Source: an uncultured Eubacteriales bacterium (GTDB lineage Bacteria; Bacillota; Clostridia; Christensenellales; Borkfalkiaceae). From it: a stretch of 33,661 bases of DNA. The stretch covers positions 1-33,661 of the forward strand of contig URMT01000007.1 of assembly GCA_900549005.1 (NCBI GenBank), given 5' to 3'. Shown here one piece after another: positions 1 to 8,008 of the stretch (its first letter is position 1; every line of letters begins with the position of its first letter). The notes beneath the pieces were generated by a model, which ran no database searches, was not told where the DNA came from, and worked only from the letters and a program-made list of their open reading frames with translations. The position numbers and the translations under genes are program-made.

Positions 1-29
1 TCGGCGCCGCCCGCCCGTATAGTTTTTTT

Positions 30-54
30 AAAACAGCCTTATCGGCTCGGTTTT
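30..54. terminator. weak bidirectional hairpin after the minus-strand gene
   Basis: AGCC/GGCT forms a short stem, extended by AAAAC/GTTTT around a small bulge. It begins 4 bases beyond the stop of the membrane protein gene, with T-rich tails on both strands. The stem is short, so this is only a candidate. The rest of 1-57 holds nothing else recognisable. Confidence 0.3.
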
Positions 55-57
55 ATT

Positions 58-1116
58 TTATACGCGCAGCCTGAACGAGTATATGTGGTTCAGCCGCTCC
101 CTTACGAACAGCCTGTATTTTTTGCCCGCCGATTCAAACAGCACGTAAATCCTGTCGCCGTCCGAATACAGTCCCTCCGACATAGCGGGTATTTCGTAAT
201 CGGCCACAAGGTTCGCGCTGTCAAGGTAATAAACGCGCACGCTCTGTTCCTTGCCGCCTATCGTAAGTTTAATGGTTCCGTATTCGGTGTCGGTCGAGCT
301 GAACGAATATACTAAAAGGTGCGAATTTTTAACCGCATAACTCTGCGAAAGCACTATGCGGGTGCCGTCGGAATTTATCGCCATTCCCTGAATTTCGTCG
401 GTTATGCTGAACGCCCTGCTCGGCACGGTGGGGTTTGTAAGCGTGGCGCTGTATCTTAAAATCAGCGCGCAGTTTTTATCGCCCTCTGGGGTGGTAAGCC
501 TGTGGCTCTGCTCGGTCTCGTAATTCCCCGGGCGGTAAAATTCGCCTACGTAAAAGTAGTTGTTGCGGTAGTAGCAGAACGAGGCGTTGCAGTTTGCGTT
601 CCAGCTCGTCGTAACTTTAACCTCGCCGCCCTCTTCGTCGGCATTTGAAATCACGTCGGTGTATGCCAGCACGTAGATGGTACTTTCAGAAACCAGCCAG
701 AACTTGCTGCCGTTGGTGGCAATTCCGCTTGCGTGCCCCGTGTAAGAAGCGCCGTCTTCCAGCTTTACGGTAACGTATCCCGTGTTTCCGTCGGCGTCGG
801 TCATATAGATGCGCGAAGGCGCGCCGTCTGAAAAGTAGCCGCTCACAAACGTGTTGCCGCCGTAGCTGCACGCGCCCTGCGGCGTAACTCCGTCATCTAA
901 CCCGGGTATTTCGCTCTCCTGCCTGAATCTGTTTTCAAAATCGGGATATCTGTCGCCCAGGTACCAAATCAAAAGCAGCGCGCCCAAAGCAACCAGCACC
1001 GAGGCCACAACTGTCAGCACGGTCACGTATCTCTTTACGGGCGGTTTGATTTTGCCCTCGGCGGCGGGGGAGTCTTGTGTTTTTATCTGTACGGCGTTGC
1101 CGTTTTTGTTATTCAA
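58..1116 (-). CDS. membrane-anchored extracytoplasmic protein, function unknown
   Basis: I do not recognise the family. The 352-residue product has a cytoplasmic N-terminus of about 30 residues rich in Lys and Pro, one strong transmembrane segment at about 31-53 that probably acts as an uncleaved signal anchor, and a long extracytoplasmic part. That part has recurring stretches of the type 'NGSKFWLVSES', 'YFYVGEF' and 'DGDRIYVLFES', short beta strands followed by a turn with Asp or Gly, as in beta-propeller or sensor-like surface proteins. The propeller idea is inference. The start is a TTG with a GGAG Shine-Dalgarno 7 bases upstream. It is a single-gene unit with its own promoter and a palindrome at the predicted transcription start. 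Confidence 0.72.
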   Translation of the reverse strand: MNNKNGNAVQIKTQDSPAAEGKIKPPVKRYVTVLTVVASVLVALGALLLIWYLGDRYPDFENRFRQESEIPGLDDGVTPQGACSYGGNTFVSGYFSDGAPSRIYMTDADGNTGYVTVKLEDGASYTGHASGIATNGSKFWLVSESTIYVLAYTDVISNADEEGGEVKVTTSWNANCNASFCYYRNNYFYVGEFYRPGNYETEQSHRLTTPEGDKNCALILRYSATLTNPTVPSRAFSITDEIQGMAINSDGTRIVLSQSYAVKNSHLLVYSFSSTDTEYGTIKLTIGGKEQSVRVYYLDSANLVADYEIPAMSEGLYSDGDRIYVLFESAGKKYRLFVRERLNHIYSFRLRV

Positions 1117-1141
1117 TGCAGTACTCCGAAAATCGTTGATG

Positions 1142-1184
1142 GTGATATATCACATAGTTTATCAGATTTTTTCTTTGAATGCAA
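1142..1184 (-). promoter_or_regulatory. promoter with 12-bp palindromic operator candidate
   Basis: Read on the minus strand: -35 TTGCAT (1179-1184), 17-base spacer, extended -10 TGATAAACT with its core at 1156-1161. The perfect palindrome GTGATATATCAC (1142-1153) lies across the predicted start site at about 1149, where a repressor would block initiation. It serves the membrane protein gene that starts at 1116. Confidence 0.5.
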
Positions 1185-1200
1185 TACTTTTTTGAATAAA

Positions 1201-1243
1201 TAATCTGCCGCCCTGCCCGAGTTGCGGGCAGAGCGGCAGATTA
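1201..1243 (-). terminator. hairpin terminator for the small wHTH gene pair
   Basis: An 11-bp outer stem (TAATCTGCCGC with GCGGCAGATTA), one C-A mismatch and a 7-bp inner stem (CTGCCCG with CGGGCAG) enclose the loop AGTTG. It lies 25 bases past the stop of the minus-strand gene at 1269-1631. The minus-strand tail is T-rich but not an unbroken T run. Confidence 0.6.
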
Positions 1244-1268
1244 TATGAATATGCATACGGCGGAATTT

Positions 1269-1631
1269 TCAGCCGCCGAATATTCCGCGCAGTATCATCC
1301 CGAATACGAATGTGGCGGCGGCGCCTATGAACGCTAAAAATATTTTGAACGTTATGTCGCGCCGCCTCTGCTTTTGCGCACGCTTGAAGGCGTATCCGCT
1401 CTCTTTCAGCGTAACAACGTACATTCTTTCGCCCTTTCTTTCGGAAGTTATCAGGTCGAAATATCCGTCCACGTGCAGGCTGAAAAGTATGTCGTCAAGG
1501 CTCTCGGAAGAAAATTCTGCCTTTTTGGGCATCAGAGAGAGTATGTCCGCCCGCGAAATCAGGCAGCAGTCGGTGCCGTCGCACAGTTCGTACACGGCCG
1601 ACATCACCATATTTTCCCTTTTGGACAGCAC
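1269..1631 (-). CDS. small winged-helix-like protein with C-terminal membrane anchor
   Basis: The 120-residue product has an N-terminal part of about 75 residues with the helix-helix-helix-strand-strand spacing of a winged helix, ending in 'DGYFDLIT....ERMYVVTL'. A basic stretch (KRAQKQRRRD) follows, then a single C-terminal hydrophobic segment, so the protein is probably tail-anchored with the globular part in the cytoplasm. The start is GTG, one base after the stop of the upstream gene, which implies translational coupling. It resembles that upstream gene in architecture and in the 'L..GY.D......MY.V.L' pattern, so the two look like diverged duplicates. No enzymatic motif is visible and the function is unknown. 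DNA binding is possible but not shown. Confidence 0.7.
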   Translation of the reverse strand: MLSKRENMVMSAVYELCDGTDCCLISRADILSLMPKKAEFSSESLDDILFSLHVDGYFDLITSERKGERMYVVTLKESGYAFKRAQKQRRRDITFKIFLAFIGAAATFVFGMILRGIFGG

Positions 1632-1632
1632 T

Positions 1633-2019
1633 TCAAATCACCGCTATTGCGCATATAACCGCGCTCCCCGCCGCCCCGCCCAAAAACGCCGCCGCGGCGT
1701 ATAATGCTACGGCAAATTTATTTATTTTCTCCTTCACTTCAATAACGGTGGGGGAGCGGTCGGGCAGTTTTTCTTCGCAGTTCTCTTCGGGCAGTTCGTT
1801 TTTAAGCGCCGCCACGCAGTACATATCGCCGCGCGCGTAGCGTATGTCTATATACCCCAGCTTTTGCAACTCTTTCAGCGCCCCGTCAATCTCGCCTGCG
1901 GCGCGCCGCTCGCCTTCGGGAATGGCGTCGGCAAACTCCGTGCTGTCTATAATGGCAAAGCCGCCGTTTTTGCAACTTTCGCTTATCTTGTAAAACAAAG
2001 CTCTTTTTACATCGTCCAT
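1633..2019 (-). CDS. small winged-helix-like protein with C-terminal membrane anchor (paralogue)
   Basis: The 128-residue product has an N-terminal globular part with the pattern 'ALKELQKLGYIDIRYARGDMYCV', a Glu/Pro/Asp-rich linker (about 75-90) and one C-terminal membrane segment of Ala, Gly and Val. It is the first gene of a two-gene unit with the similar protein downstream. The ATG has no clear Shine-Dalgarno. A TATAAT hexamer lies only two bases before it, too close to drive this start. Function is unknown; a membrane-tethered regulator pair is an inference from architecture alone. Confidence 0.68.
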   Translation of the reverse strand: MDDVKRALFYKISESCKNGGFAIIDSTEFADAIPEGERRAAGEIDGALKELQKLGYIDIRYARGDMYCVAALKNELPEENCEEKLPDRSPTVIEVKEKINKFAVALYAAAAFLGGAAGSAVICAIAVI

Positions 2020-2060
2020 CTATTATAAAATTGTGCCGCGGCTGTAAAAATTATGCAAAA

Positions 2061-2101
2061 GGGCGTGTATGCGCGCAAAATTTTTGCGCGCATACACGCC
2101 C
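2061..2101 (-). terminator. long palindromic terminator after rqcH
   Basis: Two perfect 20-base arms (2061-2080 and 2082-2101) surround a single central T. On the minus strand the hairpin is followed by TTTTGCATAATTTTT, as expected for intrinsic termination of the rqcH transcript, about 80 bases past its stop. Confidence 0.8.
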
Positions 2102-2178
2102 CGAACAGTCATAATAAAAAGTCGCCGATGTGTCGTTAGTTGCGGCATATGTGCGGCCCAATCTGTAAAAATGCCCTT

Positions 2179-3855
2179 TCAGTTCTCCGCATTTTCGCGC
2201 AGTTCCCTGTGCGCGTCAGGCTCGGCGAGCGCCGTCTTGTAGTCGGTGTAAACCACAAACCCAGGCTTTGCGCCCGAAGGTTTTTTAACGTACTTTTTAA
2301 GCGCGTAATCCACAGGCACTTTGGTTCCGCCGCGCGCTTCGGAATAGTAGGCGCAAATCTCCGCCGCCGTCTTAATAACTTCGTCGGGCACTTCCCGCCC
2401 CTCGGCAATTATGCCCACGTGGGATGAGTGATACCTCTGCGTGTGCAGCCACACGTCGCTTTCGGCAAGTCCGCGGGTCAGCCGCTCGTTCTGCACGTTG
2501 TTTCTTCCCGCAATTATGGTGAACCCTCCGCACGAATACCTGCGGAAGGGCGCCTTGGGCGTCTCTTTTTTTCTGTTTTTTGCATTATTTTCCTGCGGTT
2601 TTATTATGCCCAGCGCAACAAGCTCGGTTTCGGCCTCTTCAAAGTCGGTTATGTCGTCGGCGGAATCAATCGCGCAGCGTATGCTCGCAAGGTATGCCTT
2701 TTCCTCCTCGGTGTCCTTTTTCTGCACGTCCAGCGCGGCAACCGTGCGTTTGAGTTTTGCATACCTCTTATAGTACTTCTGCGCGTTCTGCGCGGGGGTC
2801 AGCCTGGGGTCGAGCGCGATGGTTATCTCGGGCATATTCTCGTCGTAATAATTTACGGCTTTCAACTTGTCTGAACCCCGTTCAACGGCATATATGTTGG
2901 CGGTAATCAGCTCTCCTTTAAGTTTTACGTCCTCAATGTCGCTGCACTCGGCAAGGCGGGTAAGAATAATCGAAAGCCTCTTTTCGCACTTCTTTTCGGC
3001 TGTGCGCAGCGCCGAATCTATTTTGCGTTTTTTGTCGTCGAAGGCCTTCTTTCTGCACACGTAATCGTAGTATGCCGTCTGCGCCTCCAAAAGGGTGGGA
3101 TAAGGTTTTTTGTCGCCGTAAAAACAGCACGCCTTAAAGTCGTTCGGCACGCCGTTTTTGTAAGTTACGCAGGGGGAGTAATATTTGCCCGCAACATAGT
3201 CGTAAATGTTCTGCGCCGCGGCGTTTCCTCCGAAGGCCGCCTCTATGTCCAGCGCGGTAGAGTAGCATATGCCCGTAATTCGGTTTGCAATAAAATCTGC
3301 CGTAGTCCCGCCGCAGACTGCGCCTTCCAGCGCCTTTAAATCGGTGGGGTCAATCTTGTCCTGCGGGGCGGGCAGTTCGTACTGCGCGCCCGTAAAAAGT
3401 ATTCTCTTCGCCCCGCTTTCCAGCGAGGTGGTTTTCATTGCGCCCAGAATTCTGCCGCCTTCTGCAAGTATCACGTTGCTGTACTTTCCCATTATCTCGC
3501 AATAAAGCACTCGCTCGGCCCTGTCAAAGTCGCCTGCGCAGTCCAGCGTTATGGCGGCAATTCTTTCAAAGCCCGGCTGAACCACGCTCTTTATCACGGC
3601 GCCAGAAAGGTGTTTTCGCAGCAGCATACAAAAAGACTGCGCCTCTTTGGGATTGTGTTTTTCGGCCGCGCCTATGTTCAGCCTGCAATTTTGCGCGTGA
3701 GCGCATATTTCAAGTTTAACCGTACCGTTTGCGGTGTATATAAAAAGAGTAAGCTCATCCTTTTCGGGCTGGTTTATGCGCGTGACCTTTCCTCCGCGCA
3801 GCTTTCTGTCCAGCTCGGAAATAACGTATTTCAGTGTAAAAGCGTCCTGAGGCAT
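2179..3855 (-). CDS. rqcH: RqcH/NEMF-family ribosome quality control protein
   Basis: RqcH binds the 50S subunit that still carries a stalled nascent chain and recruits tRNA-Ala, adding a C-terminal alanine tail that marks the chain for ClpXP and other proteases. The 558-residue length is usual for the family (older name: fibronectin-binding protein FbpA). The N-terminal NFACT-N region shows 'INQPEKDELTLFIY' and 'FCMLLRKHLSGA'. A helical middle (about 260-410) matches the coiled-coil arms. The C-terminal NFACT-R domain shows 'GRNNVQNERLT' and 'DVWLHTQRYHSSHVGI'. The conserved Asp-Arg pair of the N-domain reads Glu97-Arg98 here. The gene is divergent from tig and has its own promoter and terminator. 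Confidence 0.92.
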   Translation of the reverse strand: MPQDAFTLKYVISELDRKLRGGKVTRINQPEKDELTLFIYTANGTVKLEICAHAQNCRLNIGAAEKHNPKEAQSFCMLLRKHLSGAVIKSVVQPGFERIAAITLDCAGDFDRAERVLYCEIMGKYSNVILAEGGRILGAMKTTSLESGAKRILFTGAQYELPAPQDKIDPTDLKALEGAVCGGTTADFIANRITGICYSTALDIEAAFGGNAAAQNIYDYVAGKYYSPCVTYKNGVPNDFKACCFYGDKKPYPTLLEAQTAYYDYVCRKKAFDDKKRKIDSALRTAEKKCEKRLSIILTRLAECSDIEDVKLKGELITANIYAVERGSDKLKAVNYYDENMPEITIALDPRLTPAQNAQKYYKRYAKLKRTVAALDVQKKDTEEEKAYLASIRCAIDSADDITDFEEAETELVALGIIKPQENNAKNRKKETPKAPFRRYSCGGFTIIAGRNNVQNERLTRGLAESDVWLHTQRYHSSHVGIIAEGREVPDEVIKTAAEICAYYSEARGGTKVPVDYALKKYVKKPSGAKPGFVVYTDYKTALAEPDAHRELRENAEN

Positions 3856-3918
3856 AATTTACCCGCCGTTGAAAAGTTTACGGGCGGCGCACGGCCGCCT
3901 GAATAAAAGTATACTGTC

Positions 3919-3947
3919 AGTATAGCGCAAAGGCGGCTAAAAGTAAA
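3919..3947 (-). promoter_or_regulatory. rqcH promoter
   Basis: On the minus strand, TTTACT (3942-3947), a 17-base spacer and TATACT (3919-3924) predict a transcript starting near 3912, giving a leader of about 57 bases ahead of the rqcH ATG. A second TATACT lies just downstream (3908-3913). Confidence 0.5.
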
Positions 3948-3980
3948 ATAATTATTTGGTCAAATACTCGTCTAAAACGC

Positions 3981-4009
3981 TTTTCAAAACTCAACTATTG
4001 TGTTAAAAT
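3981..4009 (+). promoter_or_regulatory. candidate tig-clpP-clpX promoter
   Basis: TTTTCA (3981-3986), a 17-base spacer and an extended -10, TGTTAAAAT, with core 4004-4009. A second -10-like TATAAT at 4036-4041 has no good -35. The 136-base leader that follows is A/T-rich and ends in an AGGAG Shine-Dalgarno before the tig ATG. Confidence 0.4.
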
Positions 4010-4145
4010 GTTTTCTACGCGGTAATTTATATTTATATAATAGTTAAATGCGCGCAAAACGCAGGTTCCGCGCCGCCGCGGCAATACGGCTATAAAGATA
4101 AAAAAATTTTTTCGGAAAACAAAGATTTTTCTAACAGGAGTATTT

Positions 4146-5456
4146 ATGAATTACACAACAGCACCCGCAGAAAAAAGCACGGTAAAGGTAACCATCACCT
4201 ATTCCAAAGAGGAATGGGACGACGCCGTAAACAAGGCATACGCCCGCACGAGGGGCAAATACAGCGTTCCCGGATTCAGAAAGGGCAAGGCGCCCAAGCC
4301 CGTCCTTGAAAACTTCTACGGCAAGGGCGTATTTTTCGACGAGGCCTTCAATATCATATTCTCGTCTACCTACCCCGGCATAATCGAAAAGGAGAAGGAA
4401 AACTTCACCGCCGTAGGCGACCCTTCGCTCTCGGTTGAAGAAATCTCCGAAGAAAAGGGCGTAACCCTCACTGCGGTTGTTCCCGTAAAGCCCGATGTTG
4501 AAATAGGCGCTTACAAGGGTTTAAAAATAAGAAGTTATGAGTATAATGTTACGGACGAAGACGTGGATAAAGAGGCCGCCAAGATACTTCAAAGCAAGGC
4601 CGAAACGGTTGACGTAACCGACCGCCCCTGCAAGAGCGGCGATACCGTAAAAATCGACTTCTCGGGCAGTGTTGACGGCGTAAAATTCCCCGGCGGCACG
4701 GCAGAGGACTACGACCTTGAACTCGGCAGCGGCGCCTTCATCCCCGGCTTCGAAGAGCAGGTTGAAGGTATGAGCATAGGCGAGGAGAAGGACATCACCG
4801 TAAATTTCCCCGAAGATTATCAGGCCGACGACCTCAAAGGCAAGGAAGCCGTATTCGCAATCAAGCTCCACGGCATAAAGACCAGGGTTCTTCCCGAGCT
4901 CACCGACGAGTTTGTTAAGGCCAACGGCGGCTGCGAAACTGTTGAAGAATACAAGGCGAAGTGCCGCGAAAGGCTTGAACGTCAGGCTGCAACCAGAAGC
5001 CTCAACGAAACTGAAAACAGCATTTTGAAGGCCATCTGCGCCACCGCCAAGGCAGAAATTCCCGACGCTATGATAGAGCAGGAAATCGATAAGATGGTTC
5101 AGGACTTCTCTTACAGACTGATGTACCAGGGCCTCAAACTCGAAGACTACCTCAAATACACGGGCGCAACTATGGAACAGTTCCGCTCGCAGTTCAGGGG
5201 CAGCGCAACCGAGCGCGTTATGTCTACCCTCGTAATCGATAAGATTGTCCGCACCGAAAACATAAAGGCGGAAGAGGCCGACGTCGAGGCTAAGATTGCC
5301 GAACAGGCACAGTCGGTAGGCAAGACGGCGGAAGAGTATAAAAAGAACATCGACCCCCGCCAGCGCGAGTATATCGAAAGCGACATCGTCGTAACCAAAC
5401 TGTTCGATTTCCTCAAAGCAAACAACGAACTTTATACCGGGGAAGAGAACAAGTAA
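4146..5456 (+). CDS. tig: trigger factor, ribosome-associated chaperone
   Basis: Trigger factor sits at the peptide exit of the 50S subunit and shields nascent chains; it also has peptidyl-prolyl isomerase activity. The 436-residue length is normal. The N-terminal ribosome-binding domain carries the signature 'GFRKGKAP' (43-50) that docks on protein L23. The FKBP-type isomerase domain spans about 162-246 ('[14 protein letters not shown]', '[13 protein letters not shown]'). The helical C-terminal substrate-binding arms follow. The ATG has an AGGAG Shine-Dalgarno. The gene leads the tig-clpP-clpX-lon order usual in Bacillota, linking folding of new chains with their degradation. Confidence 0.97.
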   Translation: MNYTTAPAEKSTVKVTITYSKEEWDDAVNKAYARTRGKYSVPGFRKGKAPKPVLENFYGKGVFFDEAFNIIFSSTYPGIIEKEKENFTAVGDPSLSVEEISEEKGVTLTAVVPVKPDVEIGAYKGLKIRSYEYNVTDEDVDKEAAKILQSKAETVDVTDRPCKSGDTVKIDFSGSVDGVKFPGGTAEDYDLELGSGAFIPGFEEQVEGMSIGEEKDITVNFPEDYQADDLKGKEAVFAIKLHGIKTRVLPELTDEFVKANGGCETVEEYKAKCRERLERQAATRSLNETENSILKAICATAKAEIPDAMIEQEIDKMVQDFSYRLMYQGLKLEDYLKYTGATMEQFRSQFRGSATERVMSTLVIDKIVRTENIKAEEADVEAKIAEQAQSVGKTAEEYKKNIDPRQREYIESDIVVTKLFDFLKANNELYTGEENK

Positions 5457-5514
5457 AATATCTGAATTTGCCTTGCGCGGGCATTGCCCCTGCGTGCGGC
5501 ACCGTAAATTTTCC

Positions 5515-5526
5515 GCGCCGCGGCGC
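5515..5526. repeat. GC-rich palindrome in the tig-clpP gap
   Basis: The perfect palindrome GCGCCGCGGCGC is followed by ATTTT, 39 bases before the clpP ATG. It may form a small hairpin that modulates read-through from tig into clpP. No clear promoter is visible in this gap. Confidence 0.3.
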
Positions 5527-5565
5527 ATTTTAACGCCGCTATTGCGCAAAAAGGAGATTTTCCAT

Positions 5566-6165
5566 ATGAATATGCAGGAGAGAGGGGCGCTTGTCCCCTA
5601 TATAGTTGAGCAGACTTCCCGCGGGGAGCGCTCGTACGATATTTACAGCCGCCTTTTGGAGGACAGAATTATCTTTTTAAGCGGCGAGATTGACGACGCT
5701 ACCGCCAACACGGTGGTGGCACAGCTCATTTACCTCGAAGCCAAAGACCCTTCCAAAGATATATCTCTCTATATCAACAGCCCCGGCGGCAGCGTATCGG
5801 CCGGCCTCGCCATATACGATACGATGAACTACGTAAAGTGCGACGTATCCACCATATGCATAGGTATGGCTGCGTCTATGGCGGCGTTCCTTCTTTCAAG
5901 CGGGGCAAAGGGCAAGAGGTTTGCCCTTCCCAACAGCGAGGTTATGATTCACCAGCCCCTCGGAGGCGCACAGGGCCAGGCGAGCGACATAAAGATTGCC
6001 GCCGAGCACATTCTGCGCACCAGGCGCAAGCTCAACGAAATTTTTGCCGCAAATACGGGCAGACCCGTCGAGCAGCTCGAACGCGACACCGACAGGGATA
6101 ACTATCTCTCCGCGCAGGAGGCTCTCTCTTACGGACTGATAGACAAAGTGTTCACAAAACGCTGA
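5566..6165 (+). CDS. clpP: ATP-dependent Clp protease proteolytic subunit ClpP
   Basis: ClpP is the serine protease chamber of ClpXP, a double heptameric ring in the cytoplasm that degrades chains fed by ClpX. The 199-residue product has the catalytic triad Ser104 (in GMAAS), His129 (in MIHQP) and Asp178 (in RDTDRD), and the 'NSPGGSV' strand that shapes the active site. The start chosen is the ATG preceded by AAGGAG; upstream in-frame codons give an unrelated Arg/Cys-rich extension. The N-terminus ([24 protein letters not shown]) is the usual short one without a long propeptide. It sits between tig and clpX. Confidence 0.97.
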   Translation: MNMQERGALVPYIVEQTSRGERSYDIYSRLLEDRIIFLSGEIDDATANTVVAQLIYLEAKDPSKDISLYINSPGGSVSAGLAIYDTMNYVKCDVSTICIGMAASMAAFLLSSGAKGKRFALPNSEVMIHQPLGGAQGQASDIKIAAEHILRTRRKLNEIFAANTGRPVEQLERDTDRDNYLSAQEALSYGLIDKVFTKR

Positions 6166-6199
6166 AAATAACTTGCGGCGCGGGCGGGAAAGTCAATTC

Positions 6200-6259
6200 T
6201 TTTTTTGCCCGCACGCCTTCGGCGTAAGTTTTTTTGCGTGTACGCCTTCGGCGGAACTT
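6200..6259 (+). repeat. tandem hairpin repeat between clpP and clpX
   Basis: Two 31-base copies (6200-6230 and 6229-6259) differ at 5 positions. Each starts with seven Ts and holds an ACGCC-TTC-GGCG hairpin. The first hairpin is followed by AAG and seven Ts, so it looks like a weak terminator or attenuator inside the clpP-clpX transcript. Confidence 0.5.
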
Positions 6260-6293
6260 ATTTATGTTTCCGCCGTAATTTCCCCCTACATAC

Positions 6294-6311
6294 CGCCGCA
6301 TTTTTGCGGCG
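6294..6311 (+). promoter_or_regulatory. hairpin abutting the clpX ribosome binding site
   Basis: CGCCGCA and TGCGGCG form a 7-bp stem with loop TTTT. Its last base is the first base of the strong clpX Shine-Dalgarno GAGGAGG (6311-6317). It could affect ribosome access or mark an RNA processing site. Confidence 0.35.
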
Positions 6312-6329
6312 AGGAGGTACTTTGATTAA

Positions 6330-7559
6330 ATGAAAGAAAAAAGATACTGTTCCTTCTGCGGCAAACCCGAAGATTTGGTCAAAAAACTGATTACGGGGCA
6401 GAACGGCGCCTGTATCTGCGACGAGTGCATAGAGATTGCGCACGATATGGTAAAGGAGGAGGGCGACGAAACCTTCACTCCCGTGCCCCTTAAAAAACCC
6501 GCAGAAATAAAAGCTGAACTGGATAAGTATATAGTCGGCCAGGACGAGGCAAAAAAAGTTCTGTCCGTGGCGGTATACAACCATTATAAGCGCATAAACA
6601 ACGCCGCCTCTTCCAAATCGAAGGACGACGAGATAGAGATAGAGAAGAGCAACATTCTTCTTTTAGGCCCCACGGGCTGCGGCAAAACGCTGCTTGCCCG
6701 CACGCTTGCAAAAATTCTCAACGTACCCTTTGCCACTACCGACGCCACAACCCTCACCGAGGCTGGCTACGTTGGCGAGGACGTTGAAAACATACTTTTA
6801 AAACTCATTCAGAACGCAGATTACAACATAGAGCGCGCCCAGCGCGGCATAATCTACATCGACGAAATCGATAAGATTGCCAGAAAGGGCGAAAACGTAT
6901 CCATCACGCGCGACGTATCGGGCGAGGGCGTTCAGCAGGCGCTTTTAAAGATTATTGAAAGCACCGTTGCCAACGTGCCTCCCCAGGGCGGCAGAAAACA
7001 CCCCCAGCAGGAGATGCTGCGCATAGATACTACCGATATCCTGTTCATCTGCGGCGGCGCGTTCGTCGGCCTCGACAAGATAGTGCAGAAGAGGAAGGAT
7101 ACAACTTCCCTCGGCTTCGGCGGGCAGGTAAAACTTGCCGACAACGAAGTTTCTTACGAAATGCTTGCCGACGTCAAGCCCCAGGACCTCACAAAATACG
7201 GTCTGATACCCGAATTTGTGGGCAGGGTGCCCATCGTGGTAAGCCTGCACCCGCTCGACGAAGATGCGCTCGTCAACATACTCACCCAGCCCCGCAACGC
7301 CATAATCAAGCAGTATCAGAAGCTGATAGCGCTTGACGGCGTAAAACTTACGGTAGAGGACGCCGCCGTGCGCGAAATAGCCAACACGGCCATACGTTTA
7401 AAGACGGGCGCGCGCGGACTCCGCACCATAATCGAAAGTTTTATGACTCCCGTAATGTATAAGCTCCCCTCAGAGCCCAACGTAGAGGAAGTCATCGTCA
7501 CCCGCGACTGTGTGGCGAAGAATGCGGAGCCGAAGCTGGTTTATAAAAAATCCGCCTGA
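6330..7559 (+). CDS. clpX: ATP-dependent Clp protease ATPase subunit ClpX
   Basis: ClpX is the hexameric AAA+ unfoldase that recognises tagged substrates and threads them into ClpP. The 409-residue product has the N-terminal zinc-binding domain (Cys7, Cys10, Cys30, Cys33), Walker A GPTGCGKT (113-120), the pore loop GYVG (146-149), Walker B IIYIDEID (174-181) and the C-terminal small domain with 'TGARGLR'. The ATG has a strong GAGGAGG Shine-Dalgarno. A possible TTG nine bases earlier is followed at once by a stop in its frame. It is probably co-transcribed with clpP, subject to the hairpins in the gap. Confidence 0.97.
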   Translation: MKEKRYCSFCGKPEDLVKKLITGQNGACICDECIEIAHDMVKEEGDETFTPVPLKKPAEIKAELDKYIVGQDEAKKVLSVAVYNHYKRINNAASSKSKDDEIEIEKSNILLLGPTGCGKTLLARTLAKILNVPFATTDATTLTEAGYVGEDVENILLKLIQNADYNIERAQRGIIYIDEIDKIARKGENVSITRDVSGEGVQQALLKIIESTVANVPPQGGRKHPQQEMLRIDTTDILFICGGAFVGLDKIVQKRKDTTSLGFGGQVKLADNEVSYEMLADVKPQDLTKYGLIPEFVGRVPIVVSLHPLDEDALVNILTQPRNAIIKQYQKLIALDGVKLTVEDAAVREIANTAIRLKTGARGLRTIIESFMTPVMYKLPSEPNVEEVIVTRDCVAKNAEPKLVYKKSA

Positions 7560-7631
7560 GTAAATAAAATTCATATAAGCGTCGCAATACGGTGTCGCGC
7601 TTACGGCTTCGTTCAGTCACTTACCTTTAAG

Positions 7632-7779
7632 TAAGCTCCTTCACGACTTCCGCACGCTTCTTGTCTTGCTCGCTTCTCTGAATTTTATTGGCAGGGCGTG
7701 GCAGTCTCGCTCGCATCTCCAAGGTTTTTAGGTGGGGTAAACTCCTTCGCACCTTCCGCCGGCTTCTCGTACTGCTCGC
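7632..7779. repeat. imperfect 42-base direct repeat, two copies
   Basis: Copies at 7632-7673 and 7738-7779 match at 33 of 42 positions by my count. Shared blocks are CTCCTTC, CTTCCGC, GCTTCT and TGCTCGC. They are 64 bases apart. The sequence type is that of degenerate intergenic repeats, not of CRISPR. Confidence 0.6.
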
Positions 7780-7823
7780 AACTATTAAGTTATTACAGGG
7801 GAGTGGTGTGAATCCAACAATAT

Positions 7824-7870
7824 GTCATTTCGACCGAAACGAACGAAGTGAGTGAAGCGGAGAAATCTCA
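7824..7870 (+). repeat. dispersed intergenic repeat ending in GGAGAAATCTCA (copy 1)
   Basis: It starts with GTCATTTCGACCGAA, passes through a GAACGAAGTGAGTGAAGC stretch and ends in GGAGAAATCTCA (7859-7870). The same 12-base end recurs at 11914-11925 and 21501-21512, and with one change at 12016-12027, always between genes. Confidence 0.6.
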
Positions 7871-7945
7871 AAAAGCGAGCGGCAAAACCTCAACCACGAG
7901 CGGAGAAAACTTCACCGACTTACTGTCACAACAAAAATATTGCAA

Positions 7946-7994
7946 GCGGCAATGCCGCCTTTTTAAGGGGAGCGTTGTGCTCCCCTGTTTTTTT
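7946..7994 (+). terminator. two tandem terminator-like hairpins directly upstream of lon
   Basis: Hairpin 1: GCGGC-AAT-GCCGC followed by C and five Ts. Hairpin 2: AGGGGAGC (7966-7973), loop GTTGT, GCTCCCCT (7979-7986), then G and seven Ts (7988-7994). The second is a strong intrinsic terminator by form. It ends only 14 bases before the lon ATG, so any upstream transcript must pass it. Confidence 0.7.
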
Positions 7995-8008
7995 ACAGAG
8001 TATCTATT

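Larger units (their letters stand above)
7560..8008. other. 449-base clpX-lon gap filled with repeats and hairpins
   Basis: No gene is supported here. The gap holds two copies of a 42-base direct repeat, one copy of the GGAGAAATCTCA repeat, and two terminator-like hairpins that end just before lon. The short open frames inside have no Shine-Dalgarno and are low-complexity Ser/Thr/Arg translations. No convincing promoter could be fixed, although lon needs one unless it is read from clpX. Confidence 0.6.

Noticed and set aside
2020..2026. TATAAT two bases before the ATG of the wHTH-like gene
   Set aside because: Transcription from it would start inside the gene and remove the start codon, so it cannot serve this ATG.
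3958..3977. CtsR-like operator, GGTCAAA followed by a CGTCTAA-like half
   Set aside because: The second half is degenerate and the spacing is one base off the CtsR pattern; a chance match is as likely.
4521..5549. Long antisense open frame across tig, and similar ones at 28022-29005 and 32696-33532
   Set aside because: They are mirror images of real genes caused by strong codon bias, with no Shine-Dalgarno and Tyr/Val/Ala/Leu-rich nonsense content.
7632..7779. CRISPR array
   Set aside because: Only two imperfect 42-base copies with a 64-base gap, no further units and no cas genes.
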